29,590 nt of DNA from an uncultured Lachnospiraceae bacterium. Lineage in GTDB: Bacteria; Bacillota; Clostridia; Lachnospirales; Lachnospiraceae. The stretch is taken from NCBI GenBank assembly GCA_910586005.1, contig CAJUHG010000003.1:5868-35457 (forward strand). The letters run 5' to 3'. The position numbers and the translations under genes are program-made. Each line of letters opens with the position of its first letter. Positions within the stretch are counted from its first letter, which is position 1. The notes below the pieces were generated by a model that searched no databases, was not told where the DNA came from, and was given only the letters and a program-made list of their open reading frames with translations. Shown one piece after another: positions 22,707 through 29,590 of the stretch.

Positions 22707-23582
22707 CTACTTATTTCGCAAAGCATCTTTTTGAATATCTCTATGTTCAATTTTCAATCCAAACTCTTTCTGATTTTGCAATCTTTCATATAATCCATTA
22801 GCTAGGGTAACAGAGCGATGTTTCCCTCCTGTACATCCCACACTAATTACCAGTTGTGTCTTGCCCTCTATAATATAGTTAGGTATTAAAAATTTTATCA
22901 TATCTTCTAATTTATCTAGAAATTGTCCTGCCTCTTTATATTGCATCACAAATTCTTGTATTTCTTGATCATTTCCAGTTTTTGCTCGTAACCCTTCTAC
23001 ATAATAAGGATTTGGCAGAAATCGCACATCAAATACAAGATCAGAATCTGTGGGTATCCCATATTTGAATCCAAAAGAAACAATTGTAATAAATAGATTC
23101 TTATAGTCTTGATTTTGTACAAATATTTTTTCCAATTCAGCCTTTAATTCTCTTGTTAGCATATTACTGGTGTCTATAATATAATCTGCCTGTTTTCTCA
23201 AAAATGCCAGTCGCTTGCGTTCTTCATGTATTCCTCGGTCCACACGTTCCCCTCCTGCAAGAGGATGGGTACGTCTGGTTTCTTTATAACGCTTTACTAA
23301 TACCTCATTCATAGAATCTAAATAAAGAATATCAAAGAATTTTCCTGCCTGTCTGAGCTTGTCCAATATATTTTGCAGCTCGTCTAAGGCCTGACCACTG
23401 CGAATATCTACTCCTACTGCTACTTTTTGAAGTTCAGCATCTTGTGCACTTGCCAATTCAGCAAATTTTTCAATTAAGGCAATTGGCAAATTATCTACAC
23501 AAAAATATCCTATATCTTCCATAATTTTCAAAGCTGTACTTTTTCCTGCTCCTGACATTCCTGTTAAAATTACAAATTTCAA
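22707..23582 (-). CDS. rapZ: RapZ family nucleotide-binding protein
   Basis: A 291-residue protein with a Walker A motif GMSGAGKS (8-15) at the N-terminus, DNLPIALIEKF after it, RRTHPLAGG near 102-110, and the conserved C-terminal RapZ domain with VSVGCTGGKHRSV near 247-259. In enteric bacteria RapZ is an RNA adaptor for RNase E; the Bacillus homologue YvcJ is an ATP/GTPase of less clear role. The ribosome site AAGGAGG sits on the murB stop codon, 12 bases away, implying translational coupling with murB. No YvcK/MgfK gene lies between rapZ and whiA, unlike Bacillus. Confidence 0.96.
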   Translation of the reverse strand: MKFVILTGMSGAGKSTALKIMEDIGYFCVDNLPIALIEKFAELASAQDAELQKVAVGVDIRSGQALDELQNILDKLRQAGKFFDILYLDSMNEVLVKRYKETRRTHPLAGGERVDRGIHEERKRLAFLRKQADYIIDTSNMLTRELKAELEKIFVQNQDYKNLFITIVSFGFKYGIPTDSDLVFDVRFLPNPYYVEGLRAKTGNDQEIQEFVMQYKEAGQFLDKLEDMIKFLIPNYIIEGKTQLVISVGCTGGKHRSVTLANGLYERLQNQKEFGLKIEHRDIQKDALRNK

Positions 23583-23594
23583 CTAATAACCTCC

Positions 23595-24503
23595 TTAAAA
23601 TTCTCCTATGAATTTTACTTCTGGTTCCAAACGCACACAAAACTGTTTCTCTACTTTATCTTGCACATCAGAAATAAGCTGCCGTATATCAGAAGCTGTC
23701 GCTTGTTCTTTGTTAATTACAAAACCACAGTGCTTCTCTGAAATTTGTGCTCCTCCTACTTGATAACCTCTTAATCCAGCATCTTGTATTAATTTACCAG
23801 CAAAATATCCTTGTGGTCGTTTGAAGGTACTTCCTGCACTTGGATATTCTAAGGGCTGTTTTGCAATACGCTGTTCTCGCAGTTTAGTCATTTTTTGTTC
23901 AATTTCTTGTAAATCTCCTTTTTCTAATTGAAGTTCTGCCTCTAAAACAATATAATTTTTATTTGATATGCAACTATAACGATATCCAAAATCTAATTCT
24001 TCTAAAGAAAGTTCCTTTTCTTCTCCTTCTTCTGTTAGAACTGTGACCCTTTTCAAAATTTGTTTTATTTCACCACCATAAGCTCCAGCATTCATAACTA
24101 CTGCACCGCCAATACTGCCTGGGATTCCTGATGCAAACTCCATCCCTGTAAGTCTATGACTAGCGGCATATTTTGCTACAACTGACAGTAAAGCTCCTGC
24201 CTCTGCTATTACACAATTTTCCTTTACAGTAATGGTATCTGCCATTTTCCCTAACTCTATTACCACTCCTTGAATCCCCTTATCTCCCACCAATAAATTA
24301 CTGCCATTTCCTATGATCATCCAAGGAATTTCAAACTGCTTACACAATTTTAATACAGATTTTATTTGTTTTCTGGAAGGACGTACATAATATTCTGCGG
24401 GACCTCCAACTCGAAAAGTAGTATGCTTACTCATGGATTCTTTTATATAATACTGTTCTGCATCTAATATTTCTTGTAAATTTTTTTCAAAAATTTCGCT
24501 CAC
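23595..24503 (-). CDS. murB: UDP-N-acetylenolpyruvoylglucosamine reductase
   Basis: A 302-residue FAD enzyme that reduces UDP-GlcNAc-enolpyruvate to UDP-MurNAc in peptidoglycan precursor synthesis, in the cytoplasm. FAD-binding blocks FRVGGPAEYYV and GNGSNLLVGD, GAYGGEI, the catalytic Ser in PSAGSTFKRP, KHCGFVIN, and the terminal Glu in LEPEVKF are all present. The start is GTG 24503, with AGAGGT eight bases upstream; an ATG two bases earlier is followed at once by TGA. The M18 aminopeptidase gene ends 26 bases upstream and rapZ overlaps its stop with a ribosome site, so it is mid-operon. Confidence 0.96.
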   Translation of the reverse strand: MSEIFEKNLQEILDAEQYYIKESMSKHTTFRVGGPAEYYVRPSRKQIKSVLKLCKQFEIPWMIIGNGSNLLVGDKGIQGVVIELGKMADTITVKENCVIAEAGALLSVVAKYAASHRLTGMEFASGIPGSIGGAVVMNAGAYGGEIKQILKRVTVLTEEGEEKELSLEELDFGYRYSCISNKNYIVLEAELQLEKGDLQEIEQKMTKLREQRIAKQPLEYPSAGSTFKRPQGYFAGKLIQDAGLRGYQVGGAQISEKHCGFVINKEQATASDIRQLISDVQDKVEKQFCVRLEPEVKFIGEF

Positions 24504-24529
24504 ATGATACCTCTTTCAAAAATATTGTT

Positions 24530-25924
24530 TTATGCCTCTTTTAAAAATGCTGTATATGCCAACTTTGCCTCATATAAGTCTACTTTACTGATAATTTCCC
24601 AAGGTGCATGCATATTTAATACTGCTACACCACTATCAATCACAGACATATTATAATTTGCTAAAATATAAGCAATCGTTCCTCCCCCTCCTTGATCTAC
24701 TTTTCCAAGCTCAGAAGTTTGGAAATAAATATTATTATCCTCCATAATTTTTCTCAATTCTGCTATATATTCTGGATTAGCATCGTTAGAGCCACCTTTT
24801 CCTCTAGAGCCTGTATACTTATTAAATACCACACCATTTCCAAAATATGCACAATTATTCTTTTCCATTACTGAAGCAAACAATGGATCAAAGGCTGCAC
24901 TTACATCTGAAGAAAGCACTTTAGAAGCACTCATGGCACGATGAAAAACAATCTGATTATAACCAACCATTACATTTAAAATTTCTGCTACTGTATATTC
25001 AAAAAATTTAGATTGCATTCCTGTTGCTCCAACACTTCCAATTTCTTCCTTATCTACCAAGAGGCATGCACTCGTTCTATCACATACATCAGCTTCTAAA
25101 ATCGCTTGGAAAGAAGGATAGGCACATACTCTATCATCATGCCCGTATCCCATAATCATACTGCGGTCAAATCCATAATCTCTTGCCTTTCCAGCTGGAA
25201 CCACTTCAATTTCTGCCGAAAGAAAATCTTCTTCCTCTATATTGTATTGTTCTTTTAAAATATTCAGTACATTTTTTTTCACTGCCTCTTTTGCTTTCTT
25301 TTCTTCTTCTTCACTTTCAAAAGGAATACTTCCCACTAAAAGATCCAAATTTTCTCCTTCTATCACCTTAGAGGCTTTTTTATCCATTTGTTCTGAAGCT
25401 AAATGAATTAAAAGATCACTAATACCAAAAACAGGGTCCTCCTCTTTCTCTCCCACATTTACCAGTATCCTTGTACCATCTTTTTTTACAATCACACCAT
25501 GAAGTGCCAAAGGAAGTGTCACCCATTGATATTTTTTTACTCCCCCATAATAATGAGTGTCTAACATTGCTAATTCTGTATCCTCATAGAGAGGAATTTG
25601 TTTTAAATCCAATCGTGGAGAATCAATGTGAGCTCCTAAAATATTCATTCCTTGTTCCAAAGGTTTCTTTCCAATCACAAACAATGCTAACATTTTGCCC
25701 ATATTTTCTGCATATATCTTGTCCCCAACTTTTATAGTTTTACCTGATGCAAGAATTTCTTTTAAATCTTCAAACCCTGCTACTTTTGCCTGATGAATAA
25801 ACTCTGTAACACATTCTCTCTCTGTTTTACAGTTAGAGATAAATTTTCTATAATCTTCTGCAAAAGCAAAAACTTCTGCTCTTTTCCCCTCAGGATATTT
25901 TTTCCATGCATTTTTTCTTTCCAT
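24530..25924 (-). CDS. M18 family zinc aminopeptidase
   Basis: A 464-residue protein of the M18 (aspartyl aminopeptidase-like) family. Metal-site blocks: GAHIDSPRLD with His99, DKEEIGSVGATGMQ, and YGHDDRVCAY; a further conserved His lies near the C-terminus in VLNMHAPWE. It removes N-terminal residues, often acidic or neutral ones, from cytoplasmic peptides as a large oligomer. AGGAGG lies unusually far (about 12 bases) before ATG 25924, and the next in-frame Met is internal, so this start stands. It sits between hprK and murB, where the gene order of many Firmicutes has none; this is probably a lineage-specific insertion in the operon. Confidence 0.93.
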   Translation of the reverse strand: MERKNAWKKYPEGKRAEVFAFAEDYRKFISNCKTERECVTEFIHQAKVAGFEDLKEILASGKTIKVGDKIYAENMGKMLALFVIGKKPLEQGMNILGAHIDSPRLDLKQIPLYEDTELAMLDTHYYGGVKKYQWVTLPLALHGVIVKKDGTRILVNVGEKEEDPVFGISDLLIHLASEQMDKKASKVIEGENLDLLVGSIPFESEEEEKKAKEAVKKNVLNILKEQYNIEEEDFLSAEIEVVPAGKARDYGFDRSMIMGYGHDDRVCAYPSFQAILEADVCDRTSACLLVDKEEIGSVGATGMQSKFFEYTVAEILNVMVGYNQIVFHRAMSASKVLSSDVSAAFDPLFASVMEKNNCAYFGNGVVFNKYTGSRGKGGSNDANPEYIAELRKIMEDNNIYFQTSELGKVDQGGGGTIAYILANYNMSVIDSGVAVLNMHAPWEIISKVDLYEAKLAYTAFLKEA

Positions 25925-26014
25925 AATTGATTAATTCCTCCTGAACTATATAATCTGTTCTAAAAAATTCTTAACTCTTATTTCACAAAATAACTTTTAT
26001 GAGTGATAGGAAAA

Positions 26015-26962
26015 TTAATTTTCATTGTCTTCATCTTCATTTGATTTTTTCAAGTTTTCCTGCACGCGACGATACAATTCTTTTGCTGCATTATAACCCA
26101 TTTTCTTCTGTCTATGATTCACAGCCGCAGATTCACAAATAACAGCAAGATTTCGACCTGGACGAATTGGCAAAGAATGACATACCACCTTATTTCCAAG
26201 AAATTCTATATATTCTTCCTCTAAACCTAAACGGTCATATTCATTTTCTTTTTTCCAATCTTCTAATTTAATTACCAAATCAATATTTTGTTTTTCCTTC
26301 ACACATTCTACTCCAAACAAAGTCTTTACATCTATAATTCCAATCCCACGCAATTCAATAAAATATCTAGTAATATCTGGTGCCGTACCTACTAAAGTAT
26401 GCTTGTTAATTTTACGGATTTCCACTACATCATCACTGACCAGACGATGCCCACGTCGAATCAACTCTAACGCTGCTTCACTCTTTCCAATCCCACTTTC
26501 TCCCATAATCAACAAACCCTCTCCATAAACATCCACAAGAACTCCATGAATAGAGATACAAGGTGCTAATTCTTCACCCAAAAAATAAATTAATTCTGCC
26601 ATAAAAGCCGAAGTTGCATAATCTGTGGATAATACGGGGGTTTCATTCTCTGTTGCAATTCTAAGAAGTTCTGCATCTGGTTCTAAGTTTCGGCTAAATA
26701 TAACACATGGAATATTGTGAGAAAAAAACTTTTGATATATATCTATTTTTTCACTCTCACTTAATTTCTGCATATAGGTATATTCCACCATACCAATAAT
26801 TTCAATTCTACTTTTTTCAAAATAGTCAAAATATCCTGTTAATTGTAATGCTGGTCGATTTACATCTGCAGTAGTAACCTTCCGCGATTTAATATCCACT
26901 TCTGGGTTTAATACCTCTAAATTCATTTTTTCTACTATTTTTTTTATACTTACACCATTCAT
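26015..26962 (-). CDS. hprK: HPr kinase/phosphorylase
   Basis: A 315-residue protein of normal HprK length. An N-terminal MurF-like domain (about 1-130) precedes the kinase domain with His139 (SIHGVLVD), P-loop GESGIGKS (154-161), SDDVVEI with Asp177-Asp178, and the C-terminal signature around LPIRPGRNLAV. It phosphorylates Ser46 of HPr and Crh when fructose 1,6-bisphosphate and ATP are high, and dephosphorylates it with phosphate, setting catabolite control. A Ser46-bearing Crh-like protein is encoded four genes downstream. AAGGAGA precedes ATG 26962 and a probable promoter lies just after uvrC. Confidence 0.97.
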   Translation of the reverse strand: MNGVSIKKIVEKMNLEVLNPEVDIKSRKVTTADVNRPALQLTGYFDYFEKSRIEIIGMVEYTYMQKLSESEKIDIYQKFFSHNIPCVIFSRNLEPDAELLRIATENETPVLSTDYATSAFMAELIYFLGEELAPCISIHGVLVDVYGEGLLIMGESGIGKSEAALELIRRGHRLVSDDVVEIRKINKHTLVGTAPDITRYFIELRGIGIIDVKTLFGVECVKEKQNIDLVIKLEDWKKENEYDRLGLEEEYIEFLGNKVVCHSLPIRPGRNLAVICESAAVNHRQKKMGYNAAKELYRRVQENLKKSNEDEDNEN

Positions 26963-27099
26963 TTAATTCTCCTTTTCTTCAGACAGTAACTGGTACTTTG
27001 CTAGTACTTTTATTTTTGCGACCAACACACTTTGAAATACATAGAAATAATACTTTATAATATCAATGAATCTTCTAATTTTTCTGTTTCCTTATGCGT

Positions 27100-27128
27100 A
27101 TTTTATCATAGTTATTTCTTAGCTTCAA
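27100..27128 (-). promoter_or_regulatory. Probable promoter of the hprK gene run
   Basis: On the minus strand TTGAAG (27128-27123) and TAAAAT (27105-27100) are 17 bases apart, immediately after the uvrC stop codon. The leader to ATG 26962 is about 130 bases. No terminator was found between uvrC and hprK, so some read-through is likely. Confidence 0.55.
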
Positions 27129-28991
27129 CTATTGCCTATGGAAAAATTTATAAACAGATTTAGCAGCTTGTTCATTCATAGAAGGAACTTTAGCCAATGT
27201 CTCTATATCCGCTTTTTGAATAGCATCTAATGACAAAAAATTTTTCATTAATGCTTTGCGCCTTGTTGCACCAATTCCTGGAATATCATCTAATATAGAA
27301 TGTACCTGTCCCTTACTTCTTAAAGAACGATGATATTCAATGGCAAATCGATGAGCTTCATCTTGTATTCTAGTAATCAACTGAAATCCCTCACTATGCC
27401 TATCAATAAAAATTTCTTGATTTTGATAGTATAACCCACGTGTACGATGATTATCATCTTTTACCATACCACATACTGGAATATTCAAGTGAAGTTCTTC
27501 TAAAACCTTTAAGGCTATATTAACTTGTCCTTTTCCACCATCCATCATAATTAAATCTGGAAAACGTGTGAAACTTCCATAATCATTTTCTAATTGTTTT
27601 TCCTTCAATTCTTCTTGCTCTTTTATTCCATGAGAAAATCTTCTTGTTAATACTTCACACATAGAAGCATAATCGTCTGGACCTGTCACTGTATGAAGCT
27701 TAAATTTTCTATAATCACTACGTTTTGGTTTTCCTTTTTCATAAACTACCATAGAACCTACTGTCTCAAATCCACTAATATTAGAAATATCATACGCCTC
27801 CACACGTTTTAATTCTTCTAAATTTAAAAGTTTACTAATTTCTTTTAAGGCACCAATCGTTCTACCTTCTTCTCGTTTCATTTTTTCTTTATCTTGAGAT
27901 AATACCATAAGAGCATTTTGAGATGCTAGTTCCACTAATTTCTCTTTTGTACCCTTTTTGGGAACATAAATAGATACTTTTTGCCCCCGTTTTTGACTTA
28001 ACCATTTTTCAATTACTTCTGCTTCCTCAATTTCTTCTTGAAGCATAAGTTCCTTTGGAATAAAAGGAGTTCCTGAGTAAAATTGTTTTAGAAAAATCGC
28101 AAGGACTTGTCCTCTTGTATCTTCATTTCCAATACTTATATGAAAATGATCCCTTCCTATTAACTTTCCATCTCTTATAAAAAACACTTGTACCACTGCA
28201 TCTTCTTCATCAGAAGCCATAGCAATGATATCTTTATCTTCTCCATCAGAACTAGTAATTTTTTGTTTTTGAGTCACTTGTTTTACTGCCTTTATTAATT
28301 CCCGATATTCAATCGCTTTTTCAAAATGCATTTCCTTAGAGGCAATCTGCATTTTCTCTTCTAACTCTTTTATTACTGTCTGATAATTTCCATTTAGAAA
28401 TTCTATTGCTTGATTGATTCTTAGATGATATTCTTCTTTTGTAACATATCCTTGACAAGGAGCTGAACATTGATGAATATGATAATTTAAACAAGGACGC
28501 TCCTTTCCAATATTTTTAGGCAAGGGCTGGTTACAAGTCCGTAAAAAGTATATTTTTTGAATTAGTTCTATTGTTTCTTTCACTGCTCCTGCACTTGTAT
28601 ATGGACCAAAATATTTTGATTTGTCTTTTTTCATCTGACGTGAAAAGAGGACTCTGGGAAAATCCTCTCCCAAAGTCACTCTAATATAAGGATATGTTTT
28701 ATCATCCCGCAACATAGTATTATATTTTGGCCTATGCTCCTTAATTAAATTGCACTCTAAAATTAGTGCTTCTAATTCAGAATCTGTAATGATATATTCA
28801 AATCTTTCAATTTGTTTTACCATTTGCTCTTTTTTTAAACCTTCATTATGGCTTGCTCGAAAGTACTGGCGTACACGATTTCTAAGACTAATAGCCTTTC
28901 CAATGTAAATAATCGTATCTTTTGCATCATGCATCATATATACCCCAGGCTTTTGTGGAAGCTTTTTTAATTCTTCTTGAATATCAAACAT
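27129..28991 (-). CDS. uvrC: Excinuclease ABC subunit C
   Basis: A 620-residue protein with the UvrC layout: GIY-YIG nuclease (about 12-95; GVYMMHDAKDTIIYIGKA), a Cys cluster (about 165-180), a UVR motif that contacts UvrB (about 205-240), the RNase H-like endonuclease (about 375-540; AYDISN and DGGKGQV) and C-terminal helix-hairpin-helix (about 565-615; IPGIGATRRKALM). It makes both incisions in nucleotide excision repair. ATG 28991 overlaps the TAA of the upstream Glu/Lys-rich gene by one base (TAATG), so the two are translationally coupled, which is unusual company for uvrC. Confidence 0.97.
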   Translation of the reverse strand: MFDIQEELKKLPQKPGVYMMHDAKDTIIYIGKAISLRNRVRQYFRASHNEGLKKEQMVKQIERFEYIITDSELEALILECNLIKEHRPKYNTMLRDDKTYPYIRVTLGEDFPRVLFSRQMKKDKSKYFGPYTSAGAVKETIELIQKIYFLRTCNQPLPKNIGKERPCLNYHIHQCSAPCQGYVTKEEYHLRINQAIEFLNGNYQTVIKELEEKMQIASKEMHFEKAIEYRELIKAVKQVTQKQKITSSDGEDKDIIAMASDEEDAVVQVFFIRDGKLIGRDHFHISIGNEDTRGQVLAIFLKQFYSGTPFIPKELMLQEEIEEAEVIEKWLSQKRGQKVSIYVPKKGTKEKLVELASQNALMVLSQDKEKMKREEGRTIGALKEISKLLNLEELKRVEAYDISNISGFETVGSMVVYEKGKPKRSDYRKFKLHTVTGPDDYASMCEVLTRRFSHGIKEQEELKEKQLENDYGSFTRFPDLIMMDGGKGQVNIALKVLEELHLNIPVCGMVKDDNHRTRGLYYQNQEIFIDRHSEGFQLITRIQDEAHRFAIEYHRSLRSKGQVHSILDDIPGIGATRRKALMKNFLSLDAIQKADIETLAKVPSMNEQAAKSVYKFFHRQ

Positions 28992-29590
28992 TATTTCATT
29001 TCCTTTAAAAGTTTATCTAAATAATCTTCTCCATCAGAAGAGTGAAGGACATCCTCTGCTGGTATTCCTTCTGACAAAATTTTTTCCTCAGTCTGTACGT
29101 CTTCTGGTAAAATTTCTTCTATTTTTTCTTCTTGTGATGCAGTCTCTTTTTGTGATGTAGACTGTTTGTCTTTTTTCTCTTGCACAGCCTGTTCATTAAA
29201 ACCAGTTTTTATCTCTTTAGATGTATTCTTCTTATTCAAACCAGCTTTTGATTTCTTTGAAATACCTTTTTTAGTTAAAAAGAATCCTTTTTCTTTTAAT
29301 TTACTAGCTTCTGATGCAACTTTTGCTTCTTTGGATGTCTCTATATCTTTTTGAACTTCTTTAGATACTTCTGTTTCCTGTTTCATATCCCTCTTAGGCT
29401 CTTCAAGTGTTCCTATTTCTAGTTCTACATTATCTTCAAACTTTTCAAGCACCCTGTTGTCCAACTGTGTATCCTTTTGGGATTCTTCTGGTTCTTCTTT
29501 TTCTAACTGTGTATCCTTTTGGGATTCTTCTGGTTCTTCTTTTTCTAATTCTGTATCCTTTTGGGATTCTTCTGGTTCTTCTTTTTCTAA
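28991..29590 (-). CDS. Glu/Lys-rich protein of unknown function with 14-residue tandem repeats (cut by window edge)
   Basis: The frame is open from the right edge to TAA at 28991 (at least 199 residues visible); the TTG at 29464 is internal, not a start. The visible protein opens with three repeats of LEKEEPEESQKDT plus Q or E (42 bp each, 29465-29590), followed by a long charged, Ser/Thr/Lys-rich segment without predicted globular structure and an acidic end DGEDYLDKLLKEMK. No signal peptide or domain can be judged because the N-terminus is missing. It overlaps uvrC by one base, so both are made from one message. Function is not recognised; a disordered linker or tail of a larger protein is possible. 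Confidence 0.75.
   Translation of the reverse strand, partial: LEKEEPEESQKDTELEKEEPEESQKDTQLEKEEPEESQKDTQLDNRVLEKFEDNVELEIGTLEEPKRDMKQETEVSKEVQKDIETSKEAKVASEASKLKEKGFFLTKKGISKKSKAGLNKKNTSKEIKTGFNEQAVQEKKDKQSTSQKETASQEEKIEEILPEDVQTEEKILSEGIPAEDVLHSSDGEDYLDKLLKEMK
29465..29590. repeat. Coding tandem repeat, 42 bp x 3, continuing off the edge
   Basis: Three units of 42 bases, each containing GTATCCTTTTGGGATTCTTC and then TGGTTCTTCTTTTTCTAA on the plus strand, nearly identical (one CTGTGT/TCTGTA difference). They encode the 14-residue repeat of the upstream gene and reach the last base of the window, so the array may be longer. Confidence 0.95.

Overview
The window looks like chromosomal DNA of a low-GC, Gram-positive anaerobe of the class Clostridia, most likely family Lachnospiraceae. 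Support for this: a type III glutamine synthetase, a class II aldolase, a YjfB-type motility-associated peptide, Firmicutes HprK/WhiA/RapZ/Crh-type genes in one run, strong AGGAGG ribosome sites, and AT-rich intergenic DNA full of hairpins. The placement comes from reading gene families, not from a database search. Nearly every gene is on the minus strand. The exceptions are a 58-residue YjfB peptide and a 352-residue degenerate regulator.

Layout from left to right. 1-387: 5' part of a PucR/CdaR-like regulator, cut by the window edge. 703-2271: a YitT-type membrane protein behind a divergent TagA/WecG-type glycosyltransferase. 2272-3304: no conserved gene; AT-rich DNA and two tandem copies of a multi-hairpin repeat. 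3305-5730: a secreted SH3b-NlpC/P60 peptidase and thioredoxin reductase. 5800-6358: yjfB and a densely structured region. 6359-8934: an apparent operon of acyl-ACP thioesterase, CvfB-like S1 protein and CPBP protease. 9072-9143: tRNA-Gln(CUG). 9284-11276: YigZ protein and the divergent regulator. 11564-14311: class A penicillin-binding protein. 14627-18899: nitrogen assimilation, with an ammonium transporter fused to a P-II domain and glutamine synthetase III. 19181-20044: fructose-bisphosphate aldolase. 20403-29590: lipid kinase, Crh-like protein, WhiA, RapZ, MurB, M18 aminopeptidase, HprK, UvrC and a repeat-rich Glu/Lys protein that runs off the right edge.

Functional links. The right-hand block resembles the Bacillus yvc (rapZ-whiA-crh) locus joined to hprK. 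The HPr-like protein keeps Ser46, the target of HprK, but has Asp at position 15 in place of the PTS histidine, so it reads as a regulatory Crh-type protein. The nitrogen block pairs an ammonium channel carrying its own P-II sensor with the enzyme that uses the ammonium. The P-II part lacks the Tyr51 uridylylation site.

The least expected content is non-coding. One interspersed element family carries four small hairpins plus one long hairpin, with base-pair-preserving differences between copies. A 46-bp GC-richer repeat sits in front of yjfB and whiA. A three-way-junction-like structure lies upstream of fba. These are the best candidates for something not yet described. No CRISPR array, prophage, transposase or rRNA was seen.
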